From Falsiruegeria mediterranea M17 (GTDB lineage: Bacteria; Pseudomonadota; Alphaproteobacteria; Rhodobacterales; Rhodobacteraceae): a stretch of DNA of 64,000 bases. The stretch is taken from positions 124,001-188,000 of the forward strand of contig NZ_ONZG01000011.1 in NCBI RefSeq assembly GCF_900302455.1, written 5' to 3'. This document shows, piece after piece, positions 34,312 through 42,968 of this stretch. The first letter of the stretch is position 1. Each line of letters starts with the position of its first letter. Below the pieces are notes generated by a model. The model searched no databases. It saw only the letters and a program-made list of their open reading frames with translations, and was not told the DNA's origin. The translations under genes were made by a program, and so were the position numbers.

Positions 34312-35134
34312 ACTGTTGTCGATCTTCCGCCCGTCGACTGGTTCTCGCGAGTTGCGCAGGCAACCCCTGTTTACTGGCATGTCCTGGCTGGTTCTGTTGT
34401 TCCTCTACGCACCAATTGCCGTACTGGTCGTGTTCTCGTTCAACGACAACCGCTCCGTTGTGCGGTGGACAGAGTTCAGCTTGCGCTGGTACGCGGCAGC
34501 CTTGGAAAACGACGACATCCGGCGTTCGGCGATGATCTCTATTCAGGTTGCGTTCACGGCAACCGTGTTTTCCACCATCATTGCCACCATGGCGGCACTG
34601 GCAACAACGCGCGGGGGCGTCTATCGCGGCCGCTCTGCGGCCATCGCGCTCATTAACCAACCCCTGATGATCCCCGAGATTGTCACGGCGATTGCCACGC
34701 TGGCCTTCTTTTCGATCCTGCGCCAGCTCACGGGTGTAACTGGGATCGGCTGGCTGATCCTCGCCCACACGGTTTTTTGTGTGCCCTTTGCCTACATGCC
34801 GATCCGGGCACGTTTATCAGATATGTCCGTGACCTATGAGGCGGCAGCCGCCGACTTGTACGCAACGCCTTGGCAGACGTTCCGCCATGTGACGCTGCCG
34901 CTCTTGATGCCCGGAGTCATGGCAGGAGCAATGCTGGCCTTTGTCGTATCGCTTGATGACGTGATCATCACGCTTCTGGTGGCTGGCCCGGGCGAAACAA
35001 CTTTGCCCATCTACATCCTCGGCCAGATCCGGCGTGGTGTAACGCCAGAGGTCAACGCCATTTCGACAATCCTGATCGGGCTGACCGTGGCCATGGTCAC
35101 ACTCACCTTCTTTCTGCAACGCAAACGAAAATAA
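34304..35134 (+). CDS. potC: Spermidine/putrescine-type ABC permease
   Basis: 276 residues from the ATG at 34304, which sits behind AAGGAGGGTGG; an upstream in-frame extension lacks such a site. Six membrane segments; the EAA loop is YEAAAADLYATPWQTFRHVTLPLL and the usual FVVSLDDVIITLLVAGPG follows. It completes the channel with PotB. A small CCCGAA/TTCGGG hairpin (35142-35157) lies between it and the binding-protein gene. Confidence 0.92.
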   Translation: MDKLLSIFRPSTGSRELRRQPLFTGMSWLVLLFLYAPIAVLVVFSFNDNRSVVRWTEFSLRWYAAALENDDIRRSAMISIQVAFTATVFSTIIATMAALATTRGGVYRGRSAAIALINQPLMIPEIVTAIATLAFFSILRQLTGVTGIGWLILAHTVFCVPFAYMPIRARLSDMSVTYEAAAADLYATPWQTFRHVTLPLLMPGVMAGAMLAFVVSLDDVIITLLVAGPGETTLPIYILGQIRRGVTPEVNAISTILIGLTVAMVTLTFFLQRKRK

Positions 35135-35184
35135 CAAGAAGCCCGAACCGCTTCGGGACACAATCAATCTCAACGGAGGACAAA

Positions 35185-36216
35185 ATGAAGCACTCACTAC
35201 TCAAAGCCGCAGCTGTTTCCACCCTGGCTCTCAGCGCGATGGGGGCGCATGCCGAAGGCAAGCTGAACATCTACAACTGGGGCAACTACACAAACCCCGA
35301 GATGATCGAGAAATTCGAAGCCCAGTATGGTGTCGAAGTCACTCTGGATGGTTACGACAGCAATGAAACCATGTTGGCCAAGGTCAAGGAAGGTAACACC
35401 GGCTATGACGTCGTTGTGCCAGGCGACTACATGATCGCGATCATGGTTGGCGAAGGTTTGCTGGCCGAGATCAACGCGTCCGAAATGGAGAACTTCAAGA
35501 ACATGGATCCGAACTGGGTCGATGTCTACTGGGATCCGGGTCGCAAGTATTCGGTTCCCTACCAGTGGGGTACCACCAGCTTTACAGTCGACAGCGCAAT
35601 CTACAGCGGCGACATCAACACGCTTGGTCTGATCTTTGACACGCCTGAAGAACTCAAAGGTCGCATCAACATGCTCAATGACATGAACGATGTGATCAAT
35701 GCCGGCCTGCGGTACCTGGGGTATCCGCGCTGCAACTCGAACCCCGAACAGATGAAAGAGCTGATGGCGCTTCTCGCCAAGGCCAAGGGCGACTGGCGCA
35801 CCATGGACTATGCAGTGATCGAGAAACTGACCTCAAAAGACGTGGACCTGTCGCAAAGCTGGAACGGCGCCGCTATGCGCGCTCGGGCGGATCGCCCCTC
35901 GCTGCAATACGCCTATCCCAAAGAGGGCTTCACTGGCTGGATGGACAACGTTGCCGTTCTTGCTGACGCGCCCAACATGGAAAACGCAAAGCTCTTTGTG
36001 AACTTCATGATGGATCCTGAAAACGCGGCGATGACCTCGAACTTTGCGCGCTATGCTAACGGTATCAAAGGGTCGGAGGCCTTTATGGACCCGGAAATGC
36101 TCAGCGCGCCCGAGATCGTAATGCCCGTCGATGCGCCGGTTCCGGACTTCGTGAAGCCCTGCGATCAGGATGTCGTTGACCTTTACAACAAGGTTTGGAC
36201 CCGCCTTAAGCAATAA
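35185..36216 (+). CDS. potD: Spermidine/putrescine-type substrate-binding protein
   Basis: 343 residues with a signal peptide cleaved after AHA. The mature protein opens KLNIYNWGNYTNPEMIEKFE, the PotD/PotF signature, followed by TGYDVVVPGDYMI and VPYQWGTTSF. It would capture polyamines or similar cationic amines in the periplasm. The gene has a GGAGG site 7 bases before the start. A strong hairpin follows the stop. Confidence 0.92.
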   Translation: MKHSLLKAAAVSTLALSAMGAHAEGKLNIYNWGNYTNPEMIEKFEAQYGVEVTLDGYDSNETMLAKVKEGNTGYDVVVPGDYMIAIMVGEGLLAEINASEMENFKNMDPNWVDVYWDPGRKYSVPYQWGTTSFTVDSAIYSGDINTLGLIFDTPEELKGRINMLNDMNDVINAGLRYLGYPRCNSNPEQMKELMALLAKAKGDWRTMDYAVIEKLTSKDVDLSQSWNGAAMRARADRPSLQYAYPKEGFTGWMDNVAVLADAPNMENAKLFVNFMMDPENAAMTSNFARYANGIKGSEAFMDPEMLSAPEIVMPVDAPVPDFVKPCDQDVVDLYNKVWTRLKQ

Positions 36217-36234
36217 GTCTCGAAGCCTCCTGAA

Positions 36235-36262
36235 TGACGGCCCGTCCTTGGTCGGGCCGTCA
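36235..36262 (+). terminator. Terminator after the pot-like operon
   Basis: TGACGGCCCG/CGGGCCGTCA, a perfect 10-bp stem with an 8-base loop followed by CTTTCCC. It separates the transporter genes from the downstream hydrolase, perhaps partially. Confidence 0.75.
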
Positions 36263-36324
36263 CTTTCCCAAGTTTCTTAACCTGACTGCGACCCCTGTTG
36301 GGTCGCCCTGCGGGAGCGTGGAAA

Positions 36325-37545
36325 ATGCACAACAGCAAATCCGGCACCAGGCCCAAGACGGCGCGTGAGATCGGCATCATGCAGGGTTTCCCGCCCCCGC
36401 CTGAGAAGCGTCCTTCGCTTGAGAACTGGGACCTTGCTCCGTTCAATCGCTGGACTTTCCAGAACATGCGAAGCCTGTTTCCCACGGTAGATGTGCGTCC
36501 AGGACCGGATACCCGAGAGTTTAAACAGGCACACCGCGACCTGTTGGAGATCGAGTTTCAAACTTTTGACGAAGGCCACCTTTCCGTCGCGGCCTGGCTG
36601 ACTGAAAGCTACACAGATGGTTTCCTGGTGCTGAAGGGTGACCAGATAATTGCCGAGATTTACGCCAACGATTTCACTCCAGACGCTACGCATTTGGGGC
36701 AATCTGTCTCCAAGTCCCTGATTGGTTCTCTGGCCGGTGTGCTCCATGGTGAGGGCAAGCTCGACCTCTTGGAACCGCTTGAAAACATCGTCCCGGAACT
36801 TGCCGCGACAGGCTATGCCGGATGCACCGTGGATCAGGCGCTTGATATGCTGTCCGGCGTGCGTTTCACCGAGGATTATGGCCTTCTGGGCAGCGACATG
36901 ACACGGGTTGATGTGGCGTCGGGCTGGCGGCCTGTTCGCAAGGGCGAAATCAAGCCGACCATCCGGGACGTCATTCTCACTCTGCGCCAAGAAAGACCGC
37001 ACGGGCAGGCGTTTTCTTATCGCTCAATCGAGACCGATGTCATTGCCTGGGCTTTGGAACGTGTGAGCGGGGAGGACCTTGCCTCGCTCTTGTCCAATCG
37101 CATCTGGCAGAAAATTGGCTGCGCGCATTCCGGCTTTTTCACCGTGGACGACGCCAAGACCGCTCTCGCGGACGGCGGGTTCAATGCAACTCTGCGCGAC
37201 TATGCACGGTTTGGCCGGATGATGGCCGATGGTGGCAAGGTTGGGGGCCAACAAGTGGTGCCAGCAAGCTGGGTTTCGGGGATATGTTCTGGCGCAGATC
37301 CCTCAAAGCACGGAGACCCGTATGACGTGCTGTCTCCCCAAGGGGCATATCGGAGGTTCTGGTGGGTTCACGACCCCGGTCGGGGTATGTTCATGGCGCG
37401 TGGGGTTTTTGGTCAACTGATCTTCATTGACCAAACTGCCGACGTCGTTATCGTCAAGTTGTCCAGCTGGCCTGACTATCTAATCCAGTCCTATAGCCAC
37501 GACGCCGTGCGCGCCTGCGAGGCTATCAGCCGTGTGCTTGGTTAG
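36325..37545 (+). CDS. Serine hydrolase, beta-lactamase class C / NylB-like
   Basis: 406 residues from the ATG at 36325 (GGAGCG site; an in-frame ATG at 36298 would add nine residues). The serine beta-lactamase fold is indicated by GQSVSKSLIG (catalytic Ser-x-x-Lys), FSYRSIETDVIAWALE (Tyr) and the Gly-rich C-terminal strand. The order resembles 6-aminohexanoate-dimer hydrolases, which cleave amide bonds. No signal peptide. It is followed 31 bp later by an amidohydrolase and follows a polyamine transporter, so an imported amide or acylated amine is a reasonable substrate guess. Confidence 0.85.
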   Translation: MHNSKSGTRPKTAREIGIMQGFPPPPEKRPSLENWDLAPFNRWTFQNMRSLFPTVDVRPGPDTREFKQAHRDLLEIEFQTFDEGHLSVAAWLTESYTDGFLVLKGDQIIAEIYANDFTPDATHLGQSVSKSLIGSLAGVLHGEGKLDLLEPLENIVPELAATGYAGCTVDQALDMLSGVRFTEDYGLLGSDMTRVDVASGWRPVRKGEIKPTIRDVILTLRQERPHGQAFSYRSIETDVIAWALERVSGEDLASLLSNRIWQKIGCAHSGFFTVDDAKTALADGGFNATLRDYARFGRMMADGGKVGGQQVVPASWVSGICSGADPSKHGDPYDVLSPQGAYRRFWWVHDPGRGMFMARGVFGQLIFIDQTADVVIVKLSSWPDYLIQSYSHDAVRACEAISRVLG

Positions 37546-37576
37546 GTCAAAGCCCATCCCAAACGAACGAGGTCGC

Positions 37577-39247
37577 ATGTCTCCAACACCTGATCTGATT
37601 ATCCTCAACGGTTCTCTTCTAACCTTTGACGACGCCACGCCAAGGGCCACGGCACTGGCCATTCAAGACGGCACAATTGTGGCTGTTGGGGACACAGATG
37701 ACATTCGCTCGCAGGCCGGGAATGGGACCAAAATCATCGACGCCGCGGGCGGCACCGTCATGCCCGGTTTCATTGACAGCCATGTCCACCTTTTTGGCGG
37801 AGCGGCCGAGTTGGGTATGTTGGATCTGCGCGAAACGGTGGGCGCTGATGCCCTGACCAAGGCGTTGCGGACTTATGCTGCTGAGCACCCAGATGAACCT
37901 TTGCTGATGGGCGTTGCGGCCGATTACGAAATTCTCGGACCAGGCGTCAAAACCACTCGGCAAGATCTGGATCGCATTCTGTCTGAGCGTCCGGTTGCGC
38001 TGATGTCGGCGGACCATCACACGGTCTGGGCGAATACAATCGCCTTGCAGAAGGCGGGCATTCTTAACGGCGCCGTTGTACCCCCAGGTTCGGAAATCGT
38101 GATGGCCGGGGATGGCACTGCTCAAGGTCAGCTGAACGAAACCGGGGCATTTGGCCCGGTTCTCCGCCTGTCGCAACTGGGAGGTCGCGATCTGCTGGGC
38201 TATGTCACCGGAGCAGATCCCGAACCACCAGCAACGCCCAAGGAACGCGCGTTTGACAAAGAAGTCATCCTGCGTGGCCTGAACCACTGTGCATCCCACG
38301 GGATCACGGGCTTGCACAACATGGATGGCAACTTCTATCAACTTGAGTTGCTCAGCGAACTTGAGGCAGAGGGTCGTCTTCCGATACGGGTTCAGGTGCC
38401 TATGCACCTCAAGAACACCGACTCTCTGGATCGACTGGAAGAGGCCGATGAAATGCGCCGTCGCTTTACGTCAGATATGGTTTGGTCCGGTCGCGTAAAG
38501 ATGTTCATGGATGGCGTGCTGGACAGCTACACGGCGCTGATGCTTGCGCCCTATCCTGGGAAGCCAGATAGCCTGGGGGATGCCGTATTCAGTGCCGAAC
38601 ACTTCAACGAAGCCTGCATTCGTGCTGACGCAATGGGGTTGCAACTCAGCACGCACGCAATAGGCGACGGTGCCGTTCGCCGCACGCTGGACGGTTACGA
38701 GGCAGCGCGCAACGCCAATGGCGCCCGGGATTCCCGACACCGCATCGAACACATCGAGCTTATTGACCCCTTGGATTTGCCGCGGCTCGCTGGCCTCGAC
38801 GTCGTTGCCTCTCTCCAGCCCCTGCACTCACCCGCCGGAGGATTGTTTTCGCCCTATCCTGCCGGAGACATTCTGACGGCCGAGCAAATCCCTTTTGCCT
38901 TTGCCTGGAACAAGATACGCGAGAGCGGTGCCAAAATTTGTTTTTCAACGGATTGGCCAGTCGTTCCGGTCGATACAATGATGACGGTTGCTGGCGCGGT
39001 AAACTGCACTGAGCTGCCATCGCCCTGGCAGGACAACCGGCAAAGCCTTACGGCCACTCTGTCCGCGTATTCGCATGACAATGCATGGATAGAGTTCAAC
39101 GAGCATCGCAAGGGTCGTCTGCGGCCTGGATATATGGCGGACATTGCCATTCTCGAACAGGACTTGTTTTCGATTGACGAAGACCAATTGGCAAATGCGC
39201 GCGTTGCCACGACCATTTGTAGAGGCGTCGTCTCACATGGATCTTGA
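37577..39247 (+). CDS. YtcJ-like metal-dependent amidohydrolase
   Basis: 556 residues from the ATG at 37577 (CGAGGTCG site). The N-terminal beta-sandwich (DLIILNGSLLTFDD) leads into the barrel with VMPGFIDSHVHL (metal His pair). Later come THAIGDGAVR, SRHRIEHIEL and FSTDWPVVP (metal Asp), the amidohydrolase_3/YtcJ order, with RPGYMADIAIL at the end. Such enzymes cleave N-acyl or ring amide bonds. Cytosolic. It closes the pot-hydrolase gene group. Confidence 0.9.
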   Translation: MSPTPDLIILNGSLLTFDDATPRATALAIQDGTIVAVGDTDDIRSQAGNGTKIIDAAGGTVMPGFIDSHVHLFGGAAELGMLDLRETVGADALTKALRTYAAEHPDEPLLMGVAADYEILGPGVKTTRQDLDRILSERPVALMSADHHTVWANTIALQKAGILNGAVVPPGSEIVMAGDGTAQGQLNETGAFGPVLRLSQLGGRDLLGYVTGADPEPPATPKERAFDKEVILRGLNHCASHGITGLHNMDGNFYQLELLSELEAEGRLPIRVQVPMHLKNTDSLDRLEEADEMRRRFTSDMVWSGRVKMFMDGVLDSYTALMLAPYPGKPDSLGDAVFSAEHFNEACIRADAMGLQLSTHAIGDGAVRRTLDGYEAARNANGARDSRHRIEHIELIDPLDLPRLAGLDVVASLQPLHSPAGGLFSPYPAGDILTAEQIPFAFAWNKIRESGAKICFSTDWPVVPVDTMMTVAGAVNCTELPSPWQDNRQSLTATLSAYSHDNAWIEFNEHRKGRLRPGYMADIAILEQDLFSIDEDQLANARVATTICRGVVSHGS

Positions 39248-39394
39248 AACGCCCAGCAGCGATTTCATCAGTGCCTAGGAAGTTTCATTTAAACCCCGGC
39301 GACTGTCGGCATTGTCCATCAAAGCAGACATACGTAAAGGCGTTCTTTGGAAAGTGAGTTTCAAACGACCCATAGGGAGAACGCCTATCCGGAT

Positions 39395-39769
39395 CTACGA
39401 CGGGGTGCAAAAGGCTCCTGGCACGTCCTTTGCTTTCACCAAACTGCGTCCTTCGCAAATCACGGTGCCATCGGGAGCCGTACAAATTGCCCAAAGATCA
39501 ACCAAGTGTTTTTCGCGGCGCAATTCGGTAATCGTCACTTTCGCAGTCAGCAGCGTGTTCAATGGTGCCACTTTCTTGAACTGCAGGTCTTGCTTCAGAT
39601 AATTCGTGCCAGAACCTGGTAGTTCGACACCAAGGAGGTAGGAGAACAAAGCCGAGATCAAAGGTTCAGGGACGCCATGCGATTTGCCCCCACTGAGCGC
39701 GGAGAAGGCAGAGATATCCTCTTCGCTGTATCCTCGGGCGATTTGTGCGGATTGTCCTACTTTCAGCAT
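39395..39769 (-). CDS. MaoC-like hot-dog protein lacking the catalytic loop
   Basis: 124 residues. The C-terminal half is a standard MaoC/R-hydratase hot dog (PLISALFSYLLGVELPGSGTNYL, then DLQFKKVAPLNTLLTAKV). The N-terminal half reads FSALSGGKSHGVPEP, where the family's D-x-N-x-x-H catalytic stretch should be; about 20 residues, including the Asp and His, are absent. It overlaps the next upstream MaoC gene by 7 bp (ATGCTGA). It may be the non-catalytic subunit of a heterodimer, as HadA/HadC are to HadB in mycobacteria. Confidence 0.82.
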   Translation of the reverse strand: MLKVGQSAQIARGYSEEDISAFSALSGGKSHGVPEPLISALFSYLLGVELPGSGTNYLKQDLQFKKVAPLNTLLTAKVTITELRREKHLVDLWAICTAPDGTVICEGRSLVKAKDVPGAFCTPS

Positions 39770-40119
39770 TGTACGTCAGCCTTTCCGATCAAACACTCTG
39801 CGCCTCCGTCAACCCGAACGACGAGCATATTCAGGCGGCCTTGGCCATCTTGTGTGATGGACAAATCCAGAGGTTCTTCGGCAAAGGCCGGATTTGGGAA
39901 CATCAGACTCTGCGACGACGTGTTCAAAGAAGGATCATGTTGCTTCAGCATGCCCCAAAGCTTGGTGTAAAGCAGCATGCCGTGAGAGACTGTCCGTCCA
40001 AAGGCCGTATTGGCGCAGAACTCTGGGTCCACGTGGATTGCGTTGTCATCACCGGACACTTGCGCAAATGCGTCAAATTCAGTTTGCGTCGGTGTCCAGC
40101 GTTCCCGGAGATCAATCAT
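39763..40119 (-). CDS. MaoC family dehydratase with catalytic Asp/His
   Basis: 118 residues from the ATG at 40119. The hydratase motif is intact: VSGDDNAIHVDPEFCANTAF with D24 and H29, followed by GRTVSHGML. The C-terminal half is short and diverged. It should hydrate trans-2-enoyl-CoA or dehydrate 3-hydroxyacyl-CoA, probably together with the neighbouring loop-less protein. The start lies inside the 3' end of the CoA-ligase gene (8-bp overlap), so the three are translationally coupled. Confidence 0.85.
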   Translation of the reverse strand: MIDLRERWTPTQTEFDAFAQVSGDDNAIHVDPEFCANTAFGRTVSHGMLLYTKLWGMLKQHDPSLNTSSQSLMFPNPAFAEEPLDLSITQDGQGRLNMLVVRVDGGAECLIGKADVQC

Positions 40120-41611
40120 TGCCAAATGTCTCCAGCAGATCGGGCTTGCGGATTTTGCCCGCAGCAGTGCGTGAGAAGTCTTGAACCAGTTTGACATGGG
40201 CCGGGACTTTGTACCCCGCCAAACGCTCGCGACACCATGGACGCAGGCTTTCAACATCAAGCGTTTCTTCGGGTCGCGGCAGAATGAATGCAGCGCCAAC
40301 CTCGCCCCACTTTTCGTCATGCACACCAATAACGGCTGCTTCGAGAATGGCGGGATGTGAATGCAAAACCCTTTCAACTTCAGCAGGATAAACGTTTTCG
40401 CCACCCGAGATATACATGTCCTTGATACGGTCGACGATGAAATAGTACCCGTCTGCATCACGCCGCGCGACGTCACCGGTTTTGAGCCAACCGTCTGCAC
40501 TGAATGACTTTGCGGTTGCTTCCGGGTTTCCGAAATAGCCCGGTGTCACACCGGGGCCTTTGATTTGCAATTCACCGACGCCCTTTGTGCCATCAGGGAC
40601 ACCGCACAGTCGTACTTGTGTCAGGCTTTGTGGTTTGCCGACCGAGCCGATCTTTTGCTCGGCGTGAGCAGGATCCATAAGGAACACGGTCGGGCCCGTT
40701 TCCGTCATGCCCATGCCGTTCAGAACTTTCACACCGCGTTGTGCAAAAAACTGGATCAAAGGTTCCGCGAGTGGTGCTCCACCACACCCGCAGCGGATAT
40801 TGCTCCAGTCCAGGTCGTCAATCCACGGGGCGAGCGACAGCGCCTGATAGACCGCTGGCACGGCGAAAAACTGGTTGATCCGGCCCGAGGCCAGCAGGTC
40901 GCGCACCTCTTCCGGATCGAACTTTGGCAAGATCGTCGTTGTCCCGCCAGACAGAAAAACGGGAAGCGTGTAAAGGTTGATCCCCGCCGTATGGAACAAG
41001 GGTAAAAAGCATGCCGTACGGTCGGTCGAAGCGACATCGATGGCTTGCCCTATGTTAATGGTGTTCGCCCATGACATTCCGGCGGTTTGGATGACCGATT
41101 TGGGCAGACCCGTCGTGCCAGAGGTAAAGAGGAGATACCACGGACGATCAGATGGGATCGGATCTGCGACATCCGGACCACCTGCCTTTATCCAACCCGA
41201 AAGATCGGTTTCTATCGTCAAAAGCGGTGCGCCGACCCCAATTGCTGTTTTGGTCGCCACCTCCTGGAATTCGGCATCCGTGAGCAAAAGCGAGACGCCA
41301 ACTTGCTCCAATGTCTCTATCAACTCGGACGCGGGTTGGCGCCAATTCAGGGGGCACAGGATGATACCTGTCTTTTGGCAGGCAAACAGGGTGATGAAAA
41401 ACTCGGCACAGTTTTGGCAGAGAATGCCCACCCGATCATCTTGTACAAGCCCCTGGCCTGTTAGCCCGGCAGCAACTGCATTGGCCGCGCTGTTTATTTG
41501 GGCAAAGCTCCAATCACGCTCTGATGCAGTGTCGTGAAACGCCACTGAATTGGGCGAGAGTTCCGCCCGTTTCGCTGCCATATCAGGGATCTGCTCAAAC
41601 ATCTCTCTCAT
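40112..41611 (-). CDS. Acyl-CoA synthetase (AMP-forming)
   Basis: 499 residues of the ANL superfamily. Core motifs are LLFTSGTTGLPKSV (ATP loop), GMGMTETGP, WLKTGDVARRD and YISGGENVYPAEVE; the C-terminal catalytic lysine is in TAAGKIRKPDL. It activates a carboxylic acid to its CoA ester, the expected first step after uptake by the ABC transporter of this operon. Chain type cannot be read from sequence. Overlaps with both neighbours show coupling. Confidence 0.92.
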   Translation of the reverse strand: MREMFEQIPDMAAKRAELSPNSVAFHDTASERDWSFAQINSAANAVAAGLTGQGLVQDDRVGILCQNCAEFFITLFACQKTGIILCPLNWRQPASELIETLEQVGVSLLLTDAEFQEVATKTAIGVGAPLLTIETDLSGWIKAGGPDVADPIPSDRPWYLLFTSGTTGLPKSVIQTAGMSWANTINIGQAIDVASTDRTACFLPLFHTAGINLYTLPVFLSGGTTTILPKFDPEEVRDLLASGRINQFFAVPAVYQALSLAPWIDDLDWSNIRCGCGGAPLAEPLIQFFAQRGVKVLNGMGMTETGPTVFLMDPAHAEQKIGSVGKPQSLTQVRLCGVPDGTKGVGELQIKGPGVTPGYFGNPEATAKSFSADGWLKTGDVARRDADGYYFIVDRIKDMYISGGENVYPAEVERVLHSHPAILEAAVIGVHDEKWGEVGAAFILPRPEETLDVESLRPWCRERLAGYKVPAHVKLVQDFSRTAAGKIRKPDLLETFGND

Positions 41612-42375
41612 CCACTGGGTTGAAGGAAATCTTGCATCTTGGTCAGGGTTTCTGGTCGTCCTATGAGCGCGCGAAAGGCCTCGGTCTCTGCATCGAGCCG
41701 AGTTTTCACATGCGCCCGACCCGCATCCCTCCAGAACAGGGATTTGGTCGATATCGCTGTCCCAATATCAATGTCGGTCAGCAAAGCCATGGCGCGCATT
41801 TCAGGGTTCTGATCAACGGCCTGAACCAGCCCAAGACTTGTTAGTTGCTCTGCCCCATGCCGATGATTGGCCATCACCCAACCCCGGGCGTTTGCGCCGC
41901 CAATCAGCTCCGGCAACAGGGCGGTCCATCCGCCATCAGGGGCAAACCCCACCACACCGTAGTAGGGTTGAACAAAGGCGTCAGGCGCCGCAACCACCAG
42001 ATCAGAGGCAAAAACCAGACCGGCCGACCCACCTGTCGCCGCGCCGCGAATGGCCGTAGCCAGGACAACTGGCATTTCAATCATGCGCAAGACCAGTGCC
42101 TGCAGCACAGGCACAACCTGCCCCGTATAGCTTTCGATCTGTCCCGATTGTGCCGCCTCGGCGAACCGCCCGACATCCCCGCCGGTGGAAAAATTGCGCC
42201 CACCCGAGATCAGCGCCTTTTGCGCGCCCGATTGTTCGAGCGCATCAAACGCACGATGCAGATCGCGCAAAAGACCAGGCTCCAGCGCGTTAGCGCGCGG
42301 TGCTTTCATCTCGATCTGAAAGCAGGGTTCCGCGTTTGGCAAATCTTCCGTATGCCACGCAACCAACTCACTCAT
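41608..42375 (-). CDS. Enoyl-CoA hydratase/isomerase family (crotonase) protein
   Basis: 255 residues with the crotonase oxyanion segment SGGRNFSTGGDV and GAATGGSAGLVFASD. At the two positions where hydratases have catalytic glutamates the sequence has Gly (GGSAGL instead of GGxxEL) and Tyr (QPYY instead of QPE). An Asp is present in GFAPDGGWT, as in PaaG-type isomerases. It is thus more likely an isomerase or ring-handling enzyme than a standard hydratase. It overlaps the ligase start by 4 bp. Confidence 0.88.
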   Translation of the reverse strand: MSELVAWHTEDLPNAEPCFQIEMKAPRANALEPGLLRDLHRAFDALEQSGAQKALISGGRNFSTGGDVGRFAEAAQSGQIESYTGQVVPVLQALVLRMIEMPVVLATAIRGAATGGSAGLVFASDLVVAAPDAFVQPYYGVVGFAPDGGWTALLPELIGGANARGWVMANHRHGAEQLTSLGLVQAVDQNPEMRAMALLTDIDIGTAISTKSLFWRDAGRAHVKTRLDAETEAFRALIGRPETLTKMQDFLQPSG

Positions 42376-42968
42376 GGGGCCAAACCGTTGCAGATTAGCT
42401 CATGCGCTTCGGCAACGACACGGTCGATGTCGACATTGTCGTCCCAAAGCACGTATCGCTCGCCCAGGGCTTTGGCTATCCCCATCAACGCCCACGCACG
42501 GACCTCGGCATCGCCTGGAGAAATCTCTCCCTTTTGCACCGCTTGCTCCAACTGATCGGCGTAGGCCTTGCCAAACTCTGTGTAGTAGGTGCGATAGGCT
42601 TCGGGATCGACAAATCGGGCCTCTTCCACGATGCGGTATTGCAAGGGGCGGTCGCGCACGACACGCAAATAGGCCGCGAGACCGGCACGTTCGGCTTCCA
42701 ACCGGTTGGGCGCGTCGACGATCCGCTCGGTCGTTTGGGTTCGCGTGGCGCGGCCCATGTCCTCGACCAATTCACGGAACAGCACTTCCTTGCTGGAGAA
42801 GTATATGTAGAACGTGCCAAGGGCCGTTTCCGCCGCACGCGTGATGTCGGCGATGGAGGCAGCGGCAAAACCCTTTTCACCGATCACCTGCTCTGCAGCG
42901 GCAAGAATTTTCGCGCGGCGTTCAATCCCACGTTTGGTTTTTGGTTGCGAGGCAGCGGGTTTTGTCAT
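42372..42968 (-). CDS. TetR family transcriptional regulator
   Basis: 198 residues. The N-terminal DNA-binding domain is typical (KILAAAEQVIGEKGFAAASIADITRAAETALGTFYIYFSSKEVLF), followed by a helical ligand-binding domain. It sits inside the catabolic operon (4-bp overlaps on both sides). Its probable operator is the ATGAAT/ATTCAT palindrome at 48604-48623 in front of the first gene. The ligand may be an acyl-CoA of the pathway. Confidence 0.93.
   Translation of the reverse strand: MTKPAASQPKTKRGIERRAKILAAAEQVIGEKGFAAASIADITRAAETALGTFYIYFSSKEVLFRELVEDMGRATRTQTTERIVDAPNRLEAERAGLAAYLRVVRDRPLQYRIVEEARFVDPEAYRTYYTEFGKAYADQLEQAVQKGEISPGDAEVRAWALMGIAKALGERYVLWDDNVDIDRVVAEAHELICNGLAP

Noticed and set aside
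39338-39386. Inverted repeat AGGCGTTCT/AGAACGCCT between convergent genes
   Set aside because: The 31-base loop and lack of a T-tract make it weak; kept only as a note.
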